Part shown: piece after piece, positions 28,966-37,543 of the stretch
How positions within the stretch are numbered: the first letter of the stretch is position 1
Layout: every line of letters begins with the position of its first letter
Origin: Lachnospiraceae bacterium
GTDB lineage: Bacteria > Bacillota > Clostridia > Lachnospirales > Lachnospiraceae
Reading direction: 5' to 3'
Assembly: GCA_015057555.1 (NCBI GenBank)
Contig: SVEC01000004.1
Coordinates: 62,001-126,000 of the forward strand
Length of the DNA: 64,000 nucleotides
Program-made: the position numbers and the translations under genes
Notes under the pieces: generated by a model
Databases searched by the model: none
Told to the model about the DNA's origin: nothing
Seen by the model: the letters and a program-made list of their open reading frames with translations, nothing else

Positions 28966-29070
28966 CAAAGGAAAGCACCCACTCCAAAGGTGGAAGCCTT
29001 TTAGTTTAGGTTTATGAGTCCATAAGGACGTTGCCTATCCTGTCGGCCAACGGGATAGGCATTTTTATTT
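28966..29070 (+). ncRNA. candidate antisense RNA antitoxin of the Hol_Tox locus
   Basis: Upstream ttgaaa...tatgat-like promoter; ends at hairpin gcctatcctgtcggccaacgggataggcatttttatttt; converges with the toxin transcript. Confidence 0.55.
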
Positions 29071-29181
29071 TCGCTTGTTTCTCTTGTCGAGAAAGGCAAG
29101 CAACGCGATGACAAAGCAACCAAAGGAAATTATTAGAGCTAAAATCCCTATAAAAACCGAAATGATTTCATAAGCTGTCAT
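29065..29181 (-). CDS. 38-aa Hol_Tox/TxpA-like type I toxin
   Basis: MTAYEIISVFIGILALIISFGCFVIALLAFLDKRNKRK; strong RBS gggagg; upstream minus-strand ttgtat-N17-tataat promoter. Confidence 0.85.
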   Translation of the reverse strand: MTAYEIISVFIGILALIISFGCFVIALLAFLDKRNKRK

Positions 29182-29329
29182 AAGCGCCACCTCCCTTCTT
29201 ATGTATTCCAGCAAGCTGGTGCTGGTAAACTAGGGAGGCTACCACCCCGTCATGGGCACTTTCGTAATGACATTATAGCATAGGAATAAACGTAATACAA
29301 CCGATTTAAATATCAAATATCGCAAAGTC

Positions 29330-30097
29330 TTAATACACCCCTGCCACCTTCAGCGCTAGCAACACTAGCACCAAAATTATAGTAGGTTTAACTATCTTAC
29401 TTCCCTTTTTCATAACCAGACCTGCTCCGATATAACCCCCTATCATATTGCTTACGGCAGCAGCTATTCCCAGAGTAAAAAGCACCTGTCCGTTAATGAT
29501 AAAGACAATAAGTGAAGTGATGTTAGTGGTTAGGTTTATAACCTTGGCCTGGGCATTTGCCATGCCCACACTCATTCCGGCAAAGACGGTAAATGCTATT
29601 ATAAGAAATGTACCTGTTCCCGGGCCGTAAAAGCCGTCATACATGCCGATGATTAGGGCTGCAATGCAGGCGACTAGATAGGTGCGCTTATCCAGCACTA
29701 ATTCACTATCCCCATCAGGTCTATCCTTAAACATCTTCTTATTAAGCACAATAAATGCAGCAATAGGTAGAACAGCGAAAAGCACGTACTCTAGTATTCT
29801 TTCGTCCATTATAAGAGATAGCTTGGCTCCCATGGATGAGCCAATAATTGCGCTTATCACTGATGGAATGGCAAGCTTAAAATTAACCAATTTATTTTTG
29901 ATAAATCTAATAGTTGCAAGGGTTGTGCCACAGCTTGATGATAGCTTGTTAGTAGCTATAGCTTGGTGAACAGGCACTCCAGCTATAAGGTAGGCAGGCA
30001 GAGAAATAAGTCCACCGCCTCCGCCTATGGCGTCCACAAGTCCAGCTAGGAAGAGTAGTGGACATACGAATAAAAATGTTCCAATTGTAAGTTCCAT
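29330..30097 (-). CDS. TSUP/TauE-SafE family sulfite/anion exporter
   Basis: GLVDAIGGGGGLISLPAYLIAGVP, YDGFYGPGTGTFL. Confidence 0.9.
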   Translation of the reverse strand: MELTIGTFLFVCPLLFLAGLVDAIGGGGGLISLPAYLIAGVPVHQAIATNKLSSSCGTTLATIRFIKNKLVNFKLAIPSVISAIIGSSMGAKLSLIMDERILEYVLFAVLPIAAFIVLNKKMFKDRPDGDSELVLDKRTYLVACIAALIIGMYDGFYGPGTGTFLIIAFTVFAGMSVGMANAQAKVINLTTNITSLIVFIINGQVLFTLGIAAAVSNMIGGYIGAGLVMKKGSKIVKPTIILVLVLLALKVAGVY

Positions 30098-30186
30098 GAT
30101 ATATCCTCGTCTTTCTAAAGTAACAGCATTACAAGGCACCATCGCAAAAATGGTTCACTAGAGATGCTGATTAATCTGTAGTATAT

Positions 30187-31587
30187 TTAATTCCACAGGC
30201 TGTTGAACAATCTATCCACAGCCTCAGGAATCTGTTCAAGGTTAATTCCCGAATAGTTAATTATAATAATATGTTCAGTTGCATTTTCCTCCAGGTAGGA
30301 ATATTGACTTAAGCATGAAATAGCTACACCATTTATTCTGGCTTTTTCAATTAATTCCCTATCACTTAAATCAGTGTTTACTTTAAGGAGGAAGTGAAGT
30401 CCGGAGTTTTCCTCCATAATCACAGTTTTATTATAGTTTGACTGGTTCTTGATACAGCTAAGTATGGTATCTCTCTGAACTCTATAATAATTTCTCATAC
30501 GGTTAATGTGCTTTTCTAAGTGTCCCTGCTCTATAAATCTGTACAAGGTATACTGCTCAAAGTTTGGCACGGTACAGGAATAAAAGCCTAATCGTTCCCT
30601 ATACAAAGAAACCAAGGATTTCGGTAGCACCATATAGCTGATACGAATAGTGGAGCTTAAAGACTTGGAAAATGTATTCATATATATTACCTTATCTGCC
30701 ACATCAATGCTTTGAAGAGCAGGAATAGGCTTACCCATCAGCCTAAATTCACTGTCGTAATCGTCCTCAATTATATATCTATCACCAGACCTTGCTGCCC
30801 AGGACAGTAGCTCGTAGCGTCTACTAACAGGAGTCACAATTCCTGTTGGGAAGTGGTGTGATGGAGAAATGTGCAGAATGTCTGCCCCAGACTTTTCCAG
30901 AGAATCCATATCAACACCATTTTCCTCCATAGGGATGTGAACACATTCCACCTGATTAGCTTGATAGATGCGTGTTATTTTTTGGTAGCCCGGGTCCTCT
31001 ACCGCGTAGATTTTGTCTCTGCCTAGAAGCTGGATAAGCATACCGTATAGGTACTCAGTTCCTGCTCCAACCACAATTTGCTCAGGGTCCACTGACATTC
31101 CTCGGAATTGGTACAGATAGTCAGATATGGCCACTCGAAGGAACTCTATTCCGGAAAATGGAGATCTGACCATAAGCTCCTCCTCGTAATCTGACATTAC
31201 CTGACGGAGAGTTTTGGTCCAAATTGTGTATGGAAAGTTGCCACTTACAGTGGAATTAGAGGTAAAATCTGCGAAAATATTATCTTCGGAAGATACCTGA
31301 GAAACCTGACGAACAGCCCTTTTATCCTCTAATGGCTTAGATGAGGATATGTCACTTACATAGTAGCCACTCTTTGGCACAGAGTATATGTACCCCTCTG
31401 CAAGTAGCTGAATATAAGCATTTTCCACAGTTATGGTGCTTATGTTTAAGTGCTTGGCAAAGGCGCGCTTAGATGGAAGCTTCTCCCCAGGAGACAGCTT
31501 GTATGATAAGATATCATTTTTTATTTGCTTGTATAGATATTCATAAAGGCTATCCTTGCCCTTATACTCAAATGAGTAGGTCAACAT
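30187..31587 (-). CDS. MocR/PdxR-type regulator (GntR HTH + aminotransferase fold)
   Basis: N-terminal wHTH LPSKRAFAKHLNISTITVENAYIQLLAEGYI + PLP fold DDYDSEFR, MNTFSKSLS; start trimmed to MLTYSFEYKGK. Confidence 0.93.
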   Translation of the reverse strand: MLTYSFEYKGKDSLYEYLYKQIKNDILSYKLSPGEKLPSKRAFAKHLNISTITVENAYIQLLAEGYIYSVPKSGYYVSDISSSKPLEDKRAVRQVSQVSSEDNIFADFTSNSTVSGNFPYTIWTKTLRQVMSDYEEELMVRSPFSGIEFLRVAISDYLYQFRGMSVDPEQIVVGAGTEYLYGMLIQLLGRDKIYAVEDPGYQKITRIYQANQVECVHIPMEENGVDMDSLEKSGADILHISPSHHFPTGIVTPVSRRYELLSWAARSGDRYIIEDDYDSEFRLMGKPIPALQSIDVADKVIYMNTFSKSLSSTIRISYMVLPKSLVSLYRERLGFYSCTVPNFEQYTLYRFIEQGHLEKHINRMRNYYRVQRDTILSCIKNQSNYNKTVIMEENSGLHFLLKVNTDLSDRELIEKARINGVAISCLSQYSYLEENATEHIIIINYSGINLEQIPEAVDRLFNSLWN

Positions 31588-31604
31588 TATAAAATACTCC
31601 AATC

Positions 31605-31648
31605 TGACCATATAAAAAAGTTTAAAATTGATTATTTTAATATGGTCA
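31605..31648. promoter_or_regulatory. inverted repeat tgaccatat-N26-atatggtca between mocR and pdxK
   Basis: tgaccatat 31605-31613, atatggtca 31640-31648. Confidence 0.65.
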
Positions 31649-31787
31649 AGATAAAGTATAATCTGTATTATGGAATTTGTAAACTAAAATGTTACTACTT
31701 TCAGCTATAGTTGGATGGAAGGTGTTATCTATGTAATGGCGGTCAGTAGGACATATAGGATAAATAAAGAAAAGAGGTAATTAAATT

Positions 31788-32627
31788 ATGAAAAGAATCG
31801 TAACTGTTCAGGATATATCATGTGTAGGAAAGTGTTCTCTTACTGTAGCACTTCCTATCATATCAGCTATGGGAGTGGAGACTGCAATTATTCCTACAGC
31901 GGTGCTTTCAACTCACACCATGTTTTCTAATTTCACCTGTAAGGACTTGACAGATGAGATTGTACCTATAACTAACCACTGGAAGAATGAGAACCTTGGC
32001 TTTGACGCAATCTATACTGGATACCTTGGTTCAGATGAACAGATTGAGATACTTACAAATATGTTCAGAGAGTTTAAGACAGATGACAATGTTATCTTAG
32101 TTGACCCTGTTATGGCAGATAATGGAAAGCTTTATCCTGCATTTGATGAGGCATTTGCAGCTAAGATGGCAAAGCTTTGTGGTGAAGCGGATATTATTGT
32201 TCCAAATATTACTGAGGCTTCATTTATGACAGGCATGGAGTACAAGGAGCAGTACGACGAGGCATATGTTAAGGAGATGCTCCTTAAACTTTCAGACCTT
32301 GGTGCAAAGATTAGTGTGCTTACAGGTGTTAGCTTTAAGGAAGGCACAACAGGTGTTATGGGTTATGACAAGGCAAATGATGAGTTTTACTACTACTCAA
32401 ATACCCTTCTTCCAAAGAGCTATCACGGAACTGGTGATGTATTTGCCAGCACAACAGTAGGTGCTATGATGAATGGCTTCACTTGGAAGGAAGCTTTAAA
32501 GATTGCCGCAGATTACACTGCAGAGTGTATTAGAATTACTATGGAGGATCCAAATGGTTGTTGGTATGGAGTTAACTTTGAGTCAGCAATTCCATATCTT
32601 CTTAAGTCAATAGGAAAGACAAATTAA
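31788..32627 (+). CDS. pyridoxamine/pyridoxal kinase
   Basis: MKRIVTVQDISCVGKCSLTVALPIISAMGVE, VDPVMADNGKLY, SYHGTGDVFAST. Confidence 0.92.
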   Translation: MKRIVTVQDISCVGKCSLTVALPIISAMGVETAIIPTAVLSTHTMFSNFTCKDLTDEIVPITNHWKNENLGFDAIYTGYLGSDEQIEILTNMFREFKTDDNVILVDPVMADNGKLYPAFDEAFAAKMAKLCGEADIIVPNITEASFMTGMEYKEQYDEAYVKEMLLKLSDLGAKISVLTGVSFKEGTTGVMGYDKANDEFYYYSNTLLPKSYHGTGDVFASTTVGAMMNGFTWKEALKIAADYTAECIRITMEDPNGCWYGVNFESAIPYLLKSIGKTN

Positions 32628-32685
32628 GGTTATAATTTTCTACTTCAGCTCATAACATAGGGTAAGAGATGAAAAAGGGTAGCCT

Positions 32686-33138
32686 ATGAGAAAATTAAGA
32701 TTATTAACAAAAGCAGCATTAGTATTAGTGCTGCTTTTTTGTATAATTTTTACTTTATCAGCATGTGCAAATGAGAAGCCGGAGGGAGCAAGAAAGGATA
32801 TAGATTTTACAGTGTGTGCTCGTGAGAATTTGCCGGAGGAGCTATTTACAATTATTGAGGAGAAAAAGGATAAGGTGTGCAAGTTCACCTACACCAATGG
32901 AAGCTTTATGTACATTGTGGTTTGCTATGGTGAGCGAGAGAGGGAGAATTTAAATGTGGTAGTTAATGATTTATTTATGACCACAAACGCCATTTACATT
33001 GACACCACCTTAAAAACTGATGTTAGTGGTGCAGCTACTCCTTTAGATTACGTGGCTAGCGGTGAATATTCTATGTACCCATACATAGTGCTTAAGTGTG
33101 AGAAGTATGATGTACCGGTGGTATTTGATATTGATTAA
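32686..33138 (+). CDS. lipoprotein (DUF4358-like)
   Basis: Signal with FTLSACANE lipobox. Confidence 0.6.
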   Translation: MRKLRLLTKAALVLVLLFCIIFTLSACANEKPEGARKDIDFTVCARENLPEELFTIIEEKKDKVCKFTYTNGSFMYIVVCYGERERENLNVVVNDLFMTTNAIYIDTTLKTDVSGAATPLDYVASGEYSMYPYIVLKCEKYDVPVVFDID

Positions 33139-33225
33139 AAAGAATCGGTTATTATTTCAAGGCTGTAGGAATATATTTATATAATAAGAATTAGCCCAAA
33201 GTGGGATATTATATGTGGAGGGAAT

Positions 33226-34776
33226 ATGGATTTTAGTAAGAGAGAAATAAATACCAGTGTGTTAAAGGCGTCTAAGCAGGTGGAGCTTACCCTAGATGAT
33301 GATTTTAACATTCCTGATATAAAGGATGACATAGATAAGGTTATTGCCAGAAATGGCTACATAGTTATAGAGGAGGTTGGCTGCGAGGAGGGAAGGGTTA
33401 AGGTTGCAGGAACCCTGTACTTTTCTCTGCTTTATAAAACTGCTGGCAAGAAAGGGGATATAGAGGTTTTAGAGGGAGATATTCCATTTGAGCAAGGAGT
33501 TTCTATAGAAGGAGTAGGTAGAAATAATCAGGCAGAATGTTATCCAAAGCTGGAGGATTTGTCTGTGGTGATTATCAACTCCCGTAAGGTAGAGGTTAGA
33601 TGTCTTATAGAAAATGCTCTTACCGTTTATCAGGATGTACGAATGAACGTGGCTTGTGACCTGGAAAATGGTCAGGGCATAGAGTGTTTATATAAAGATG
33701 GAACTATTACAAATACTCTGGTGTCCAAGCACGATGTGTTTAAGATAAGAGAGGAGTTAGAGATACCTCAAAGTAAGCCGAATATTAAGGAAATTCTCTG
33801 GTCCTTTGTGGAGCTTAAAAATATGGATGTAAGACCTATGGAGGGTAAGCTTAACGTTAGGGGAGAGGTAGAAATATTTGTAATATATAGAAGCGAGGAG
33901 GAGCATCTTCCTATTCAATATCTATTCTCTGCCAGAGCTATAAATAAGGAGATAGACTGTCAGGGAGCTAAGGAAGGCATGATGTTAGATGCCATATGTA
34001 CCTTAGGTAAGGGGGATGTAAGTCTGCGTCAAGACAAGGACAACGAGGATAGAATAATCGGTATAGAATATAGTGTAGATATGAATATTAAGCTGTATGA
34101 GGACCAGGAACTAAAGCTTATCTGGGATTTGTATTCACCAAATGTGGAAATTATACCAAAGAAGGAAATTATGAATTGTCAGAACCTTATTATGCGAAAT
34201 GTAGCTAAGGCTAAGATAAGTCACAGAGAAAATGTAATGAATGAAAATATTAAGATTCTACAGGTCTGCCATGTATATGGAAATGTGTGGTTGGATGAAG
34301 TGGAAATCCATCAGGACTCAGTATCTGTAGAGGGAGTGGTAAAGGCAAGTGTGCTGTACATATCTGCAGGGGAAGAGCCTATGAGCTGCATGGAGATTGA
34401 CGTGCCATTTTCCTACACAGCAGATACCGTACCACTGTCAAAGGATGATTCTGTGCGAATTTATCCATCCATAGACCAGCTTAACGCTAGTCTTGTAAAT
34501 TCTCAGGAAATAGAGCTAAAGGGAACAGTAAGCCTTGGTATGTCTATCTTTGCCAAGAATACAGTGGAGGCCATAACTGATATGCAGCTGGAGCCAATTG
34601 ATACTGCAAAGAAGGCAGCCATGCCAGGAATTGTAGGCTACGTGGTAAAGAAAGATGATACTCTTTGGTCTGTAGCTAGAAAGTACTATGCCACCACAGA
34701 GTCCATCAAAGAAATCAACGGGCTAGAAGGGGATTATTTAAGTGAAGGTGATAAAATCATAGTAGTGAAGTCGTAA
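33226..34776 (+). CDS. SipL-like spore coat assembly protein (DUF3794 repeats + LysM)
   Basis: Repeated DUF3794-like segments; C-terminal YVVKKDDTLWSVARKYYATTESIKEINGLEGDYLSEGDKIIVVKS LysM. Confidence 0.88.
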   Translation: MDFSKREINTSVLKASKQVELTLDDDFNIPDIKDDIDKVIARNGYIVIEEVGCEEGRVKVAGTLYFSLLYKTAGKKGDIEVLEGDIPFEQGVSIEGVGRNNQAECYPKLEDLSVVIINSRKVEVRCLIENALTVYQDVRMNVACDLENGQGIECLYKDGTITNTLVSKHDVFKIREELEIPQSKPNIKEILWSFVELKNMDVRPMEGKLNVRGEVEIFVIYRSEEEHLPIQYLFSARAINKEIDCQGAKEGMMLDAICTLGKGDVSLRQDKDNEDRIIGIEYSVDMNIKLYEDQELKLIWDLYSPNVEIIPKKEIMNCQNLIMRNVAKAKISHRENVMNENIKILQVCHVYGNVWLDEVEIHQDSVSVEGVVKASVLYISAGEEPMSCMEIDVPFSYTADTVPLSKDDSVRIYPSIDQLNASLVNSQEIELKGTVSLGMSIFAKNTVEAITDMQLEPIDTAKKAAMPGIVGYVVKKDDTLWSVARKYYATTESIKEINGLEGDYLSEGDKIIVVKS

Positions 34777-34781
34777 TCATA

Positions 34782-35000
34782 GAAGGCTGTGCGCCGAGAA
34801 GTTTCAACCGGGCGTGGCAGGGTATGTAGCAGGGCTGTGCCAATATATTTTCGTACGACCGCGACAGGGTTCAGCGGAGCTGACCGTTGTAGTGTCAGCG
34901 AAGCTGAATCCCTAGGCAGGTCGGCGACAATTGTAAATTTGCACAGCCCCAATTTAATCCCTAGACAGACCGGGATGTTATGTGGTTTCGCACAGCCTTC
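34782..35000. repeat. Structured TIR element, copy A-outer, interrupted by a nested copy
   Basis: Terminal arms gaaggctgtgcg/cgcacagccttc; internal arms aaccgggcgtggcaggg (34806-34822) and ccctagacagaccggga (34959-34975). Confidence 0.85.
34832..34949. repeat. Structured TIR element, copy A-inner (nested)
   Basis: Arms gggctgtgc/gcacagccc; core agctgaccgttgtagtgtcagcgaagc at 34878-34904, identical to copy B. Confidence 0.85.
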
Positions 35001-35067
35001 GAGAATACATATAACAGGGAGAGGTGACTTGTCACCTCTCCCTCTTGCTTACAAAAATATACTGTTC

Positions 35068-35655
35068 CTAAGCCTCCGCTGCCCACTCATCAAGCATCTC
35101 GTTGATTCTATCACGGGTCTTTGCTGAAATCTCTGGAAGCTCGTCGCCCCAAATCTTTTCCGCATCTCCAAAGCCCTTATCAATGGCCTTTCTCATCTCC
35201 TCAAGCTTAGAAGCATCTCCGCCAGTTAAAGCCTTTGCAAAGGATACGATTCTCTCTGCAGTTTGCTCAACGCCCCAGTAGCCATCCTCTGCTACGTCCT
35301 TCTTAGCCTGAGCTACTACTTCAGGATCAACCTCTACTTCACCATTAACGACTCCCTTCATAAGGTCGCTTAATGTAGCAAACTTATAGGTCTGTCCCTG
35401 CTTGCTTAAGCACTTCTCCACAAGAGAAGCAAGAGAAGCAAATCTAGCCTCTGCATCTGCTTTAAGCTTATCTATGGTAGCCTGATCCACCTTAGGATTC
35501 TTTCCATCATAGGTAGCCTTTTTTGTTGTCTCTGATTTCTCGTATACTGCTGAAGCCTCCTCTGCCTTAGCAGGAGCTTCCTCAACCTTCTTGCTTTCCT
35601 TAGCTGTATAGGTTGATGCCTGATATACTACTGAACTAATTCCATTTAATTCCAT
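35068..35655 (-). CDS. hypothetical protein, Ala/Lys/Glu-rich
   Basis: Intact ORF MELNGISSVVYQASTYTAKESKK with ccaaggagggtgtt RBS. Confidence 0.65.
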   Translation of the reverse strand: MELNGISSVVYQASTYTAKESKKVEEAPAKAEEASAVYEKSETTKKATYDGKNPKVDQATIDKLKADAEARFASLASLVEKCLSKQGQTYKFATLSDLMKGVVNGEVEVDPEVVAQAKKDVAEDGYWGVEQTAERIVSFAKALTGGDASKLEEMRKAIDKGFGDAEKIWGDELPEISAKTRDRINEMLDEWAAEA

Positions 35656-35840
35656 ACTAACACCCTCCTTGGTTTAATAAAAGAGTTCTTAACCCTAGGT
35701 GACACCGCCACTTCAGGGCATAGAAGCCTTATCTATTCTTACGTAATATATATCGACTATGGTCAAATAAATCTTTATAGGATAAAAGAACTAATTTATA
35801 AATTATAGCATAGAGGGATAAAATTACTAAAAACTGTATA

Positions 35841-35880
35841 TGTTTTTTGTATACCTGTATACTTGTATACAAAAAACATA
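35841..35880. promoter_or_regulatory. 15-bp inverted repeat with three phased GTATAC motifs upstream of ispE-gntR
   Basis: atgttttttgtatac/gtatacaaaaaacat; GTATAC at 35850, 35858 and 35866. Confidence 0.75.
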
Positions 35881-35925
35881 ATTGATATAATTACAACATA
35901 AATGACTAGCTAAAGGAGAACACAC

Positions 35926-36816
35926 ATGAATAATCAGAATAACTCTTTATTCCTAAAGGCCTACGCTAAGGTAAACCTAGCTTTAGATGTTCTTAGAAGA
36001 CGCCCAGATGGGTATCATGATGTGAAGATGATTATGCAAAATCTTGATATATATGATGAGCTGGAATTTGAGGTGATTGCCAGAGATACGGAGGATGTAA
36101 AAATTACTCTCACTGTTAATAAGGAGGGTATTCCTACAGATGATAGAAATCTGGTTTATAAGGCTATAGCAATGCTTTTTGAAGCCTATAATATAAAGAG
36201 CCACATAGCTGTAAATCTCATTAAGAACATTCCGGCTGAGGCTGGCATGGCTGGTGGAAGCACTGACTGTGCGGCAGCCCTTAAGGCGGTAAATACATTG
36301 TATGATCTGGGACTTAGCACCCAGGAGCTTATGAGCTACGGGGTAAAGCTGGGTGCCGATGTGCCATATTGTATATTGGGAAGAACGGCAATATCTGAGG
36401 GGATTGGTGAGATATTAACACCTATAAAAGGACTTCCACCGGTTCATGTGCTTGTAGCTAAGCCACCAGTAAACGTTAGCACCAAGGAAATTTACACAAA
36501 CCTTAAGGCCAATGAGCTTAAGAAGCATCCTGATGTGGAGGGTATGGTTGAAGCTCTAGAAAGTCAGAACTTAAGTGCGGTGGCAGAGCGTATGGAAAAT
36601 GTGCTGGAGACAATTACAGTAGATATGCATCCGGAGATTGAAGAGCTTAAGACTCTTATGAAGGAGCAGGGGGCATTAAATGCTATTATGAGTGGAAGTG
36701 GTCCTACAGTATTTGGATTATTTGAGGATAAGGATAAGGTGTGGGAAGCTGCTATGATAATAAGCGATGAGGAGCTAGCACCAGAAGTATTTATTACAAG
36801 ACCTGTAAATGGTTAG
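35926..36816 (+). CDS. ispE: 4-diphosphocytidyl-2-C-methyl-D-erythritol kinase
   Basis: AYAKVNLALDVLRRRPDGYHDVKMIMQ, IPAEAGMAGGSTDCAAAL, MSGSGPTVFGLF. Confidence 0.96.
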   Translation: MNNQNNSLFLKAYAKVNLALDVLRRRPDGYHDVKMIMQNLDIYDELEFEVIARDTEDVKITLTVNKEGIPTDDRNLVYKAIAMLFEAYNIKSHIAVNLIKNIPAEAGMAGGSTDCAAALKAVNTLYDLGLSTQELMSYGVKLGADVPYCILGRTAISEGIGEILTPIKGLPPVHVLVAKPPVNVSTKEIYTNLKANELKKHPDVEGMVEALESQNLSAVAERMENVLETITVDMHPEIEELKTLMKEQGALNAIMSGSGPTVFGLFEDKDKVWEAAMIISDEELAPEVFITRPVNG

Positions 36817-36829
36817 AGGGGAGGATATT

Positions 36830-37501
36830 ATGAAGCTGGATATTAATATTGATGAATATTTACCACTTCGTGAGGTGGTATTTAAAACCCTTAGAAATGC
36901 TATAATTCAGGGAGAGTTTCAGCCGGGAGAGCGACTTATGGAGATAACCTTGGCTAAGAAGCTTGGAGTTAGCCGTACTCCTGTCAGAGAGGCAATCCGT
37001 ATGCTGGAGCTTGAAGGTCTTGTTGTAATGATTCCTCGCAAGGGTGCTGAGGTTGCAAATATTACTGTTAAGGACTTAAAGGATGCCTTAGAGGTTCGTA
37101 TGGCTCTGGAAGCACTTTCTGTAAGGCTTGCCTGTGAGAGAATAGACGAGGAGGGCAAAGAGGAGCTAAAGGCTGCATGTATGACCTTCAAGGAGGCTAT
37201 AAATTCTAAGCTGGTGCCTGCCATAGTCAAGGCCGACGAGCAGTTTCACAATGTAATATACAAGGCTTCTAAGAACCCTAAGCTAATAAATATGGCTCAA
37301 AATCTTAGAGAGCAGGTATACCGCTACAGAGTGGAGTATGTAAAGGATTTCTCTTACCATGACAACCTTATAAGGGAGCACGACCAAATTACTATGGCAA
37401 TACTTAAGGGTGACAAGGAAAGTGCCCAGAAGGTAATGGACGAACACATTTACAATCAGGAACAGATTGTAATTAGAAATGTGCGTAATGCCGATTCTTA
37501 A
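36830..37501 (+). CDS. GntR/FadR (FCD) family transcriptional regulator
   Basis: ALGVSRTPVREAIRMLELEGLV-type wHTH plus all-helical FCD C-terminus; start trimmed to MKLDINIDEYL. Confidence 0.93.
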   Translation: MKLDINIDEYLPLREVVFKTLRNAIIQGEFQPGERLMEITLAKKLGVSRTPVREAIRMLELEGLVVMIPRKGAEVANITVKDLKDALEVRMALEALSVRLACERIDEEGKEELKAACMTFKEAINSKLVPAIVKADEQFHNVIYKASKNPKLINMAQNLREQVYRYRVEYVKDFSYHDNLIREHDQITMAILKGDKESAQKVMDEHIYNQEQIVIRNVRNADS

Positions 37502-37543
37502 AGAATCGGTGTTACGCATATTTTTTTGCTTTGGTGGCAAACT

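Noticed and set aside
34734-35127. ORFs 34734-34952(-) and 34789-35127(+)
   Set aside because: They lie within the structured element A; amino-acid sequence reflects repeat DNA, not a protein family.
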